This document shows, piece by piece, positions 1 through 7,155 of a stretch of 9,420 nt of DNA. Made by a program: the position numbers and the translations under genes. Each line of letters starts with the position of its first letter. Position 1 is the first letter of the stretch. The stretch is from NCBI GenBank assembly GCA_030618495.1, contig JAUXDE010000069.1:1-9420 (forward strand), written 5' to 3'. Source of the DNA: Clostridia bacterium. Lineage in GTDB: Bacteria > UBA6262 > WVXT01 > JAUXBS01. The notes under the pieces are model-generated. The model saw nothing but the letters and a program-made list of their open reading frames with translations. It was not told where the DNA came from and searched no databases.

Positions 1-705
1 TTGAAGAAAGAAGCAAAAAAGGAGAAAAAGAAGGAAGTAAAGAAAAAGTCAAAGAAGGAAAAAGCAACTAAAAAAGTTGATATCCCGGAATTTGATGATG
101 ATGACCTGTTTGGTTTTGAAGAAGAAGAGGGGATAGAAAAGGAAGTCCCGGTAAAGAAAACACCTGAAGAGGAAGTAACATTCAAGATTTACAGGGCGAA
201 AAAAAACGATACCCTTTATACCATTGCGGAGAAATATTACAGCGATCCTGACAGGTGGGAGGAAATCTGGAAATACAATAAGTACATAAAGGATCCGACA
301 GTTCTTTATAAAGGAGACAATGTTATTGTTCCCGTACGTGTAACGAAAATAAAGGATGAAATAAAATCAGAAGAGCTGAAGGAAGTACAGGAAAAAATGG
401 AAAAGAAATACGAGAAGCAGGTGTTCTTTTCCGGAGATGTTGATTATGACGGCCGTATTATAAGTTTTAAAGAAAAGGGTTTGCTAATGCAGGTTTCGGG
501 GAATATCGTTTTCGTAAACATAGGTTCAGAGGATGACGTAAAGCCGGATGTTTTGTATACAATTTATCGTGAAAAGGGCAGCGTTGCAAGAAAAATCGGT
601 ATCTTAAGAATTACCGAGGATATCGGGGAAAATGATTCTACTGCATTAATTGTGAGCAGTTTTGACCCGATAAAAGTTGGAGATTCCATTTTACTCAGAA
701 AGTAA
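1..705 (+). CDS. LysM-domain protein with FlgT-C-like C-terminal domain, probably 5'-truncated by the window edge
   Basis: The reading frame is open from base 1 and ends at TAA 703-705. The first codon, TTG, could be a start or an internal Leu, and no ribosome binding site can be seen because nothing upstream is available. Residues 1-25 are almost all Lys/Glu/Ala, and residues 30-50 are strongly acidic (FDDDD, EEEEG), so the N-terminus is a low-complexity linker. Residues about 61-111 form a LysM module, with the typical NDTLYTIAEKYY, WEEIWKYN and LYKGDNVIVP segments; LysM modules usually bind peptidoglycan. Residues about 145-234 look like a small beta-barrel of the FlgT C-terminal type (NIVFVNIGSEDDVKPDVLYTIYR, then IKVGDSILL). 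No signal peptide or membrane helix is visible. This is odd for a cell-wall binder and suggests that the true N-terminus lies upstream. Its exact role is unknown. The stop is 54 nt before dprA. Confidence 0.75.
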   Translation: MKKEAKKEKKKEVKKKSKKEKATKKVDIPEFDDDDLFGFEEEEGIEKEVPVKKTPEEEVTFKIYRAKKNDTLYTIAEKYYSDPDRWEEIWKYNKYIKDPTVLYKGDNVIVPVRVTKIKDEIKSEELKEVQEKMEKKYEKQVFFSGDVDYDGRIISFKEKGLLMQVSGNIVFVNIGSEDDVKPDVLYTIYREKGSVARKIGILRITEDIGENDSTALIVSSFDPIKVGDSILLRK

Positions 706-759
706 TGTTAACCCGTAATAATATGGTTATCCTGTGGCGCGGGTTCTTATGATTTAAGT

Positions 760-1866
760 ATGGATGAAAACACAAGAGATTTATTGAAATTAAGCTTGGC
801 GCGCGACCTGGGTGCCGTAAGATTTAAAAATTTACTTGAATATTTTGGTTCAACAAGGGGAATACTCGAAGCAGGGGAAGATAAATTAAAACACGTTCCG
901 GGTATCGGGCAGAAATTATCCGCTCAGATCAGTTCACTTGACAACAGGGTAGATATTGAAAAGGAAATAGAGGAACTTCGGAAGCAAGATATAGCTGTTG
1001 TAACGATTTACGATGAGAGTTATCCTGCCAGCCTTAAATCCATTTATGACTCTCCGTTTATCCTGTACGTAAAAGGCAATATAATTCCTGAAGATGTTTT
1101 TGCTGTCGGTGTCGTTGGCACCCGCAGGGCAACTTCATATGGAAAAATGGCGGCTGAAAGGATAAGCGCTGACCTGGCGAGCAGGAATGTGACAATAGTG
1201 AGCGGGCTTGCCCGGGGGATTGATACGATTGCTCATCAGAGCGCCCTTGACTCCGGTGGAAGGACAATTGCCGTGCTTGGTTCAGGGATAGATGTTTGTT
1301 ATCCGCCGGAGAACAGGAAATTGTTTGAACGGATTACGCGTTGCGGCGCGGTAATATCCGAGTTCCCATTGTCGACAAGGCCTGAAAAACGGAATTTCCC
1401 GGCAAGAAACAGGATTATAAGCGGATTGAGCCTTGGCACTGTGGTTATTGAAGCTCCGGCGAAAAGCGGCGCTTTGATTACCGCTGATATGGCTTTGGAG
1501 CAGGGAAGAGAAGTGTTTGCCGTTCCGGGAAGTATATTCTCCGAGAAGTCCAGTGGGGCGCATTATCTGATAAAACAGGGCGCAAAAATGGTGGAGAATT
1601 ATGAAGATGTTATTGAGGAGATAAGCTCATTAGGAAAAGTAGTAGCCTTAAGAAAGAAGACAGGTGTTTTAACAAAGATAAAAGGAAGATTAACGGCTGA
1701 GGAAGAAAAAGTTTACGGTTTACTGTCATTTGAACCGGTTCAGATTGATTTTATCAGCAGGAATGCCGGGATGCCCGTTAAGGACGTTTCCGTTATTTTA
1801 ATGGACCTGGAAATGAAAGACAGGATAAAGGAAGTGCCGGGTAAAAAGTATGTAAGGAAGTTATAG
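760..1866 (+). CDS. dprA: DNA processing protein DprA (Smf)
   Basis: DprA binds incoming single-stranded DNA and loads RecA, in natural transformation and more generally in recombination. The protein has 368 residues, a normal length. Residues about 5-60 form a helix-hairpin-helix/SAM-like region (HVPGIGQKL at 45-53). The Rossmann-like DprA core follows, with VGTRRATSYG (119-128), SGLARGID (148-155), GSGIDVCYPPEN (174-185), FPARNRIISGLS (213-224) and SGALITADMALEQGR (236-250). Residues about 310-368 look like the C-terminal winged-helix (DML1-like) domain. The ATG at 760 is chosen because an in-frame extension is blocked nearby and the N-terminus matches the family. The upstream ribosome binding site is weak (only TAAG). 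It sits upstream of topA, as in many bacteria. Nothing else in the window indicates competence genes. Confidence 0.96.
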   Translation: MDENTRDLLKLSLARDLGAVRFKNLLEYFGSTRGILEAGEDKLKHVPGIGQKLSAQISSLDNRVDIEKEIEELRKQDIAVVTIYDESYPASLKSIYDSPFILYVKGNIIPEDVFAVGVVGTRRATSYGKMAAERISADLASRNVTIVSGLARGIDTIAHQSALDSGGRTIAVLGSGIDVCYPPENRKLFERITRCGAVISEFPLSTRPEKRNFPARNRIISGLSLGTVVIEAPAKSGALITADMALEQGREVFAVPGSIFSEKSSGAHYLIKQGAKMVENYEDVIEEISSLGKVVALRKKTGVLTKIKGRLTAEEEKVYGLLSFEPVQIDFISRNAGMPVKDVSVILMDLEMKDRIKEVPGKKYVRKL

Positions 1867-1885
1867 TGTAATACTATCGGTAATT

Positions 1886-1890
1886 GGAGA
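1886..1890 (+). promoter_or_regulatory. ribosome binding site deciding the start of the 64-residue ORF
   Basis: GGAGA sits 5 nt upstream of ATG 1896. This favours ATG 1896 over the in-frame TTG at 1884, whose second codon overlaps the motif. Confidence 0.6.
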
Positions 1891-1895
1891 AAACC

Positions 1896-2090
1896 ATGGC
1901 CTGGAAAATAAGAAAAGATAAATATTTTAATGAATTGGCGTTATTTGATGTTGAAAAAAACGGATTAAACAGGTATTTATCTAAATTGAAGCTGTCTCCG
2001 GATGAGATTGAAGAAATATTTTCAAGAGTAATTAATGAATACCTTGGGGATGATAGTGCGTTAAAGAAAAAAAAGGAAGATCTTAACTAG
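1896..2090 (+). CDS. small conserved-position protein between dprA and topA, function unknown
   Basis: I do not recognise this 64-residue protein. A longer reading from TTG at 1884 is possible. ATG 1896 is preferred because GGAGA (1886-1890) lies 5 nt before it and would be inside the coding region if TTG were used. The sequence is charged and helical: an N-terminal basic segment (MAWKIRKDKYFNE), a middle region (VEKNGLNRYLSKLKLSPDEIEEIFSRV, quoted here only as its two ends VEKNGLNRYL and SPDEIEEIFSRV), and a Lys-rich tail (KKKKEDLN). It has no cysteines, signal peptide or membrane helix. The stop lies 9 nt before the topA start, and the gene follows dprA by 29 nt, so it is probably co-transcribed and co-translated with both. 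In gammaproteobacteria the same slot between dprA and topA holds smg (DUF494), but I see no convincing similarity to Smg, which is much longer. It is probably a real gene, given its ribosome binding site, codon use and spacing. Confidence 0.7.
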   Translation: MAWKIRKDKYFNELALFDVEKNGLNRYLSKLKLSPDEIEEIFSRVINEYLGDDSALKKKKEDLN

Positions 2091-2099
2091 AGGATTACT

Positions 2100-4232
2100 A
2101 TGGGAGCATCATTAGTCATTGTTGAATCACCCGCAAAAGCAAGGACGATAAGCAAGTTTCTCGGTAAAAAGTACACCGTCAAGTCATCGATGGGTCATGT
2201 ACTTGATTTGCCCGTGAAAAAACTCGGGATTGACATTAAGAATAATTTCAAGCCAACCTATGAGATTATCAGGGAAAAGAAAAAAATTGTAAGTGAATTA
2301 ATTGGAGTAATGGAAAAAGCCAGAGAAATATACATAGCGACAGATGAAGACAGGGAAGGGGAAGCAATAGGATGGCACCTGGTTGACGTCTGCAAAGTTC
2401 CGAAGGAAAAAATAAAGAGAGTTATTTTTCACGAGATAACAAAAGAAGTAATCCTGGAATCTTTTAAAAATACCAGGAGTATTGATTACAACATGGTGGA
2501 CGCCCAGCAGGCAAGACGTATTCTTGACCGCCTTGTGGGATATAAGATAAGCCCGCTGCTTTCAAGCAGGGTAAGAAAGGGGCTTTCGGCAGGAAGGGTG
2601 CAGTCGGCTGCCCTGCGTATACTGGTTGACAGGGAAGAGGAAATCAGTAAATTCGTTCCGCAGGAATACTGGAGCATTAACTGCGAACTGAAGAAGAAAG
2701 GCCATAATGATATTTTCAGCGCCCGCCTGGCGTTTAGGGCGGGAGTGGCTTATAAAAAACTGGATATTAAGAGCAAGAAAGAAGCTGATAAGATTGTTAA
2801 TGACTTGAAAGGACAGGGCTATACTGTCAATAGTATTAGCAAGAAAGTGAAAAACAGGAATCCTTTCCCGCCTTTCATAACATCCACCCTGCAGCAGGAG
2901 GCATACTGGAAAGCAGGTTTTTCCCCCGAAAAAACGATGAGAATTGCCCAGCACCTTTATGAGGGCGTTAAGCTCGATAAGGATACCAGCGGCATGATTA
3001 CTTACATGAGGACGGATTCTTTAAACGTTGCCGTAAGCGCCCGCAAGGAAGCGGGCGGGTGGATAGAAAAGAATCTTGGTGAATCATATCTTCCCGCAAG
3101 TTCCAGGATTTATAAGACTAAAAGCAAGACAGCCCAGGAGGCTCATGAAGCCATACGTCCGGTTTCTGTTGACCGGACCCCGGAGAAAATGGAACAGTAT
3201 CTTACCGGAGACCAGGGTAAACTCTACAGGCTGATATGGGAACGTTTCATGGCAAGCCAGATGGCATCTGCAAAGTTTGATGCGGTTACAATTAATATAA
3301 GTTCGGGGGACTATTTGTTAAGCGCTTCAGGGCAGACAGTCAAGTTCCAGGGGTTCATGAAGATATATACTCAGCAGCGCGCCGAAAGGGTGAATTGCAT
3401 ACCTGTTCTGGCAAAAGGGGAAACACTGGAGCTAAACAAGGTCGACGGAGGACAGCATTTTACTGAACCCCCGCCGCGGTATAACGGGGCAAGCCTGATT
3501 AAGAATCTTGAAGCCAAGGGGATAGGCAGGCCGTCAACTTATGCTCCCATTATAAACACTCTTGTCAGACGGAAGTATGTTATAGTAAAGAAAAGGCAGT
3601 TTATTCCCACGGAAATAGGGATTACCGTTATCGGGATGATGCTCAAGCATTTTCCGGTAATCATCAATATTGATTTTACGGCTCGCATGGAGGAGGAGCT
3701 CGATGAAATCGCTGCGGGGAGCAAGAAGTGCGCCAGTGTGTTGAATGATTTTTATGTACCGTTTGAGAAAACATTAAGGAATGCGAGGAAGCAAATGAAA
3801 AATGTGAAACCTAAAGATGTACCGACGGACGAAGTGTGTGAAAAATGCGGGGAGCCAATGGTCGTAAGGGAAGGGCGTTTTGGTAAATTTCTTGCGTGTT
3901 CGGGATTTCCGAAATGCAAGAATGCATTTCCCCTGGATGAGAAAGGTGAGAAGGTGAAACCCGAAGCTACCGATAAATCATGTGAAAAGTGCGGTAAACC
4001 CATGGTGGTTAAAAGTGGAAGACGCGGCAGGTTCCTTGCCTGTTCGGGGTATCCTGAATGCAGAAGCACGTTGTCGATAGAAGGTGAGAATGAAAAGGTT
4101 GCTCCTGAACCAACGGAAGAAGTATGCGAGAAGTGCGGAGAGCCAATGGTAATCAGGACCGGCAGGAGAGGCAGGTTCATGGCTTGCAGCGGTTTCCCGA
4201 AGTGCAGGAACATAAAATCGCTGGCAAAATAA
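2100..4232 (+). CDS. topA: DNA topoisomerase I (type IA) with three C-terminal zinc modules
   Basis: TopA relaxes negative supercoils by making a transient single-strand break. The 710-residue protein opens with a TOPRIM domain: SLVIVESPAKA with catalytic Glu9, and ATDEDREGEAIGWH with metal-binding Asp82, Asp84 and Glu86. The DNA-gate domains follow, including LDRLVGYKISPLL and LSAGRVQSAALR. The active-site Tyr302 lies in GMITYMRTDS, and EAHEAIRP and GIGRPSTYAPII are also family-typical. The C-terminus carries three topoisomerase zinc modules of the form CxxC-x16-CxxxxxC: Cys580/583/600/606, Cys628/631/648/654 and Cys676/679/696/702. They are spaced exactly 48 residues apart. All four cysteines are present in each, so all three probably bind zinc. 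The start at ATG 2100 has AGAGG just upstream, overlapping the stop of the preceding small gene. It sits in the dprA cluster and is followed by an inverted repeat and a Xer recombinase. Confidence 0.98.
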   Translation: MGASLVIVESPAKARTISKFLGKKYTVKSSMGHVLDLPVKKLGIDIKNNFKPTYEIIREKKKIVSELIGVMEKAREIYIATDEDREGEAIGWHLVDVCKVPKEKIKRVIFHEITKEVILESFKNTRSIDYNMVDAQQARRILDRLVGYKISPLLSSRVRKGLSAGRVQSAALRILVDREEEISKFVPQEYWSINCELKKKGHNDIFSARLAFRAGVAYKKLDIKSKKEADKIVNDLKGQGYTVNSISKKVKNRNPFPPFITSTLQQEAYWKAGFSPEKTMRIAQHLYEGVKLDKDTSGMITYMRTDSLNVAVSARKEAGGWIEKNLGESYLPASSRIYKTKSKTAQEAHEAIRPVSVDRTPEKMEQYLTGDQGKLYRLIWERFMASQMASAKFDAVTINISSGDYLLSASGQTVKFQGFMKIYTQQRAERVNCIPVLAKGETLELNKVDGGQHFTEPPPRYNGASLIKNLEAKGIGRPSTYAPIINTLVRRKYVIVKKRQFIPTEIGITVIGMMLKHFPVIINIDFTARMEEELDEIAAGSKKCASVLNDFYVPFEKTLRNARKQMKNVKPKDVPTDEVCEKCGEPMVVREGRFGKFLACSGFPKCKNAFPLDEKGEKVKPEATDKSCEKCGKPMVVKSGRRGRFLACSGYPECRSTLSIEGENEKVAPEPTEEVCEKCGEPMVIRTGRRGRFMACSGFPKCRNIKSLAK

Positions 4233-4239
4233 TGGGGGG

Positions 4240-4332
4240 TTTTAAATAGGGACAGACACCTATTTAATCAAAAGTAAGTAAATAGAAAAATATAATTAAT
4301 CTAAATAAATAGGTGTCTGTCCCTATTTAAAA
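4240..4332. repeat. REP-like perfect inverted repeat between topA and the xer gene
   Basis: The left arm (4240-4266) and right arm (4306-4332) are perfectly complementary over 27 bp, separated by a 39-nt AT-rich spacer. The central core of the left arm is AGGGACAGACACCT. Each arm is itself a shorter inverted repeat: TAAATAGG and CCTATTTA flank the loop GACAGACA. As RNA it could therefore form one long hairpin or two small ones. GG before the left arm and CC after the right arm could extend the stem past a short A bulge. There is no T-run after the right arm on the + strand, so it is not a classic intrinsic terminator for topA. The spacer contains TATAAT (4291-4296), but no -35 partner is visible. 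A related core occurs after frr at the window's right end. The structure suggests a non-autonomous, REP/MITE-like dispersed element; no transposase is present in the window. Confidence 0.85.
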
Positions 4333-4337
4333 AAACC

Positions 4338-5225
4338 ATGAAAAAAAACAAAGAGAAGTACTTGCAAAAATTTACTGTTTACCTGGAATACGAGAGGAAT
4401 GTATCGGGTAATACGATAATTGGTTACAACGCGGATATCAGGGAGTTTAACGGATTTATTGACAGGAATAAGATAAGTATTAAAAAAGCAAATCACCAGC
4501 ACGTAAGGGAATACCTGGCATTTCTTCTGGAAAAGGGGTACAAAAAAAATACAATTGCAAGGAAACTGGCAAGCCTTCGTTCATTTTTCAAGTATCTGGT
4601 AAAGGAAAAGGTTGTTGGCAAGAACCCTCTTGTCCATGTGTTTACTCCGAAGCAGGAAGAAAGAATCCCTGTTTTTCTGGAACTTGAGGAAGTTGTGGAA
4701 TTGTTGGAAATACCTGACAGAAGTACCCTGATGGGACTGAGGGATGCTGCTGCGCTTGAGGTCCTTTACAGTTGCGGTATCAGGGTGAGTGAACTGGTGA
4801 ACATGGATGTCCGAAACGTTGATTTTCTTGGTAGGGGAATAAAGGTAATGGGCAAGGGAGAGAAAGAACGACTGGTTCCGATCGGAGAAAAAGCTCTAAA
4901 CTGCCTGGAACGCTATCTTGAGAAGCGCAGGGAAACGCAGGGGGAGAAACATGCTTTATTCCTGAACTACAAGGCAGCCCGTATTTCTACCAGGAGTATC
5001 AGCCGCCTGTTGTCCAGGTATATTAAGCTTCTGAGCATAAGAAAACGTGTTACTCCGCATACTTTAAGGCATACGTTTGCGACACACCTGTTGAACGCCG
5101 GTTGTGATTTAAGAGCGATACAGGAAATGCTGGGGCATGTTAACCTGTCAACCACCCAGGTGTATACTCATTTGACTACAAAGAGGTTGAAGAAAGTATA
5201 CGACAGGGCTCATCCTCATGCGTAG
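4338..5225 (+). CDS. xerC: XerC/XerD-family site-specific tyrosine recombinase
   Basis: Xer recombinases resolve chromosome dimers at dif near the end of replication, usually with FtsK. The 295-residue length is typical. Residues about 5-92 are the SAM-like core-binding domain (YLEYERNVSGNTIIGYNADI, then the ARKLASLRSFFKYL segment). The catalytic domain contains all expected residues: Arg149 (GIRVSEL), Lys173 (MGKGEKER), His241 and Arg244 (TPHTLRHTFATH), His267 (LGHVNLSTTQ) and the nucleophile Tyr276. The C-terminus YDRAHPHA is like the usual Xer ending HPRA. The label XerC rather than XerD rests on position: in Firmicutes xerC (codV) follows topA. It could be XerD or the only Xer of this organism. 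No ribosome binding site is visible before ATG 4338, because the inverted repeat ends 5 nt upstream. No accessory integrase, prophage or attachment site is seen, so a housekeeping role is favoured. Confidence 0.9.
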   Translation: MKKNKEKYLQKFTVYLEYERNVSGNTIIGYNADIREFNGFIDRNKISIKKANHQHVREYLAFLLEKGYKKNTIARKLASLRSFFKYLVKEKVVGKNPLVHVFTPKQEERIPVFLELEEVVELLEIPDRSTLMGLRDAAALEVLYSCGIRVSELVNMDVRNVDFLGRGIKVMGKGEKERLVPIGEKALNCLERYLEKRRETQGEKHALFLNYKAARISTRSISRLLSRYIKLLSIRKRVTPHTLRHTFATHLLNAGCDLRAIQEMLGHVNLSTTQVYTHLTTKRLKKVYDRAHPHA

Positions 5226-5248
5226 TAGAGCGATAGACACATATATTT

Positions 5249-6244
5249 ATGAAATCTAAAGAAAAAATTATTGTGGAGGAAACAGGATGCGATGAGGAGC
5301 AGGCGAAGCTATCTCTGCGTGAGAGCGGAGATAACCTGCAAAAGGCAATTAAATCGATAGCATCCACGCTAAAATACATTACGGTTATAAAAAGTAAATT
5401 TGTTTGCGAAGAAATCAGCACATACGGACTGTTTACGGTAATTGTCAATCTGCGCAAAGACATTATTATCCGACAGGCTGCGGTCATGGCATATAATCCT
5501 GCTATTTATGAAAACGAGTTGGATTTAAAATGGCATATTTTCGAGAAAAAGCTGTATGCCCTACGCTTGCATAAAGGAAGCCTTCAGGAAACAACAATAA
5601 AATTTGAACAGGATTTGAACCGGCAGATTAGAAAGAACTTTAAGCAAACTTTTTTTCAGTTAATCAGGGATAAGAAGGAAAATGAATTGATAGAGCTCTT
5701 GAGGTCCGTGGTTTCCGGATCTCTTTCCACCAGGGATGTGCGAATGATTTTAAAAACGGAAGAACTTAGCCTTAACCAGTTCAGGGAACTTACGGAGGAA
5801 AGCATATCCGTTGCTGAAAAGAAGAATAACGATAATGAATACAATAGGGAAATAGTACTGGAAACGGAGCTGATTGAAGATGATGGGATAGGTGACTCCA
5901 TAGACGTGGATAAGTTGAAAGAAAACGATACAGTTATGACTAACATTACTGACAGCAGGGATATTGCCCAGTACCTTTCAAGTCTTCTGGTCGGGAAGAA
6001 GAGGGACATGGTGATCCCACTGACTGCAACTGTGGAAAAAATAAGGCAGAAGGATAATGATTTTATTGTTGATACGAGATTCAGTCCCGGAATTATTGGA
6101 AGGGCGCGGGTTAATAGAAAAATAAAGATAAAAATGGTAAAGGATAAGTTTGAAATAGTCGCGGTTAGAAGGAAAGTACTGTGGTTTTTGGTTACGTTGA
6201 TAATAATGGGAGTGCTGGCTTATCTGTTGTTGAACGCAAGGTAA
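5249..6244 (+). CDS. tail-anchored protein with an N-terminal UBA/EF-Ts-like motif, function unknown
   Basis: I do not recognise this 331-residue protein as a named family. Residues about 6-40 (VEETGCDEEQAKLSL, then GDNLQKAIKSI) look like the small three-helix UBA-like fold found at the N-terminus of EF-Ts and in archaeal NAC. The EF-Ts encoded downstream in this window has a similar string (EKSGCGIMECKQSLLEAEND). Residues about 45-185 are mixed and charged, with helical stretches. Residues about 190-235 are an acidic, Asn/Asp/Glu-rich linker. Residues about 238-305 form a compact, beta-rich basic segment (VIPLTATVEKI, FIVDTRFSPGIIGRARVNR). Residues about 310-329 are a clear hydrophobic helix (VLWFLVTLIIMGVLAYLLL), followed by only a few residues: a tail anchor, with the bulk predicted cytoplasmic. 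It lies 23 nt after xerC, with no strong ribosome binding site, and 154 nt before rpsB. A ribosome- or membrane-linked role is only an inference from the UBA-like motif and position. Confidence 0.85.
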   Translation: MKSKEKIIVEETGCDEEQAKLSLRESGDNLQKAIKSIASTLKYITVIKSKFVCEEISTYGLFTVIVNLRKDIIIRQAAVMAYNPAIYENELDLKWHIFEKKLYALRLHKGSLQETTIKFEQDLNRQIRKNFKQTFFQLIRDKKENELIELLRSVVSGSLSTRDVRMILKTEELSLNQFRELTEESISVAEKKNNDNEYNREIVLETELIEDDGIGDSIDVDKLKENDTVMTNITDSRDIAQYLSSLLVGKKRDMVIPLTATVEKIRQKDNDFIVDTRFSPGIIGRARVNRKIKIKMVKDKFEIVAVRRKVLWFLVTLIIMGVLAYLLLNAR

Positions 6245-6398
6245 GCAGGCATAGCGAAAAGAAAGTAGAGATAAATCTGAACTTGCCTTGAGCGGTTAAC
6301 GGGATGAAGCTGTTCCCGGATTACAGCTCGGGCCTATCTCGGGTGTTCAGTCAAAGAGCGCCAGTAAAAGTTCATCGAAAGGGGATTTGTGAGAGAAA
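6245..6398 (+). promoter_or_regulatory. structured 5' leader of the rpsB-tsf operon, candidate autoregulatory RNA
   Basis: This 154-nt gap has no gene but contains several precise pairings. An outer stem CTGAAC (6277-6282) pairs with GTTCAG (6345-6350). Inside it, AGCTGT (6308-6313) pairs with ACAGCT (6323-6328) around the loop TCCCGGATT. The loop's CCCG can pair with CGGG at 6329-6332 or at 6340-6343; both sit in a repeated CTCGGG. Alternatively its TCCCG can pair with CGGGA at 6300-6304, which would break the inner hairpin. There is no T-run, so control at the translation level is more likely than termination. S2 represses its own operon through a leader in enterobacteria (the t44/rpsB leader), so a comparable function is plausible. 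This leader cannot be assigned to that family by eye. No convincing promoter was found. Confidence 0.5.
6378..6385 (+). promoter_or_regulatory. ribosome binding site of rpsB
   Basis: AAAGGGGA lies 13 nt before ATG 6399. A closer GAGAG (6391-6395) is an alternative. The somewhat long spacing places the site just downstream of the structured leader, where folding could affect access. Confidence 0.45.
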
Positions 6399-7155
6399 AT
6401 GGCTATTGTAACAATGAAACAGTTGTTAGAGTCCGGTGTGCATTTTGGACATCAGACAATGAAATGGAATCCGAAAATGGCAAAGTATATTTTTGGAGCC
6501 AGAAACGGTATTCACATTCTGGATTTGCAGAAAACGATTGTAAAGGTGAAGGATGTTTACAAATTTATTTCTGAGGTTACGAAAAGAAACCAGAAAGTGT
6601 TATTCGTTGGGACGAAGAGGCAGGCAAAGGAGGTCATAGCGGCTGAAGCCAAGAGGTGCGGGATGCCGTATATTAATGAACGCTGGTGGGGTGGTATGTT
6701 GACCAATTTTACAACGATTCAGAACAGCGTCAACCAGCTGAAAAAAATGGAACTCATAAAAGAGGACTCCTCAGGGCTGAAGAAAAAAGAACTACTAAAA
6801 ATAGAAAAGGAAAGATTAAGGCTTGAAAAGGGTTTGGCTGGAATTAAGGATATGTCGGTTCTGCCAGGGGCGGTTTTTATCATTGATCCAATGAAAGAAG
6901 CGATTGCCGTTGCTGAAGCGAATAAACTTGAAATTCCCGTTGTGGCCCTTGTTGATACCGATTGTGATCCTGACAAGATAGATTATATAATTCCCGGTAA
7001 CGATGATGCGGTAAGAGCTATCAAGCTTGTAACCAATATCATAGCTAATGCGATAATAGAAGGAGTGGAATTATCCAGGAAGGAAAAGGAAGCCGAAGTT
7101 GCGGAAACCGAAAAACAGGAAGAAACGGAATCTGAAGAGAAGGAGGCTATAACGG

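Noticed and set aside
710-745. AACCCG/CGGGTT inverted pair between the LysM gene and dprA as a terminator
   Set aside because: The stem is only 6 bp with a 24-nt loop and no following T-run, so it is too weak to call.
3752-4213. Minus-strand open frame of 153 codons opposite the TopA zinc modules
   Set aside because: It is a shadow of the repeated, well-supported topA coding sequence; its protein is low-complexity and repeats with the zinc modules.
4291-4296. TATAAT in the spacer of the inverted repeat as a promoter for xer
   Set aside because: There is no -35 element at suitable spacing and the spacer is so AT-rich that a chance match is likely.
6389-6574. Short + strand frame overlapping the rpsB start
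   Set aside because: It lies in another frame over conserved S2 codons and has no independent support.
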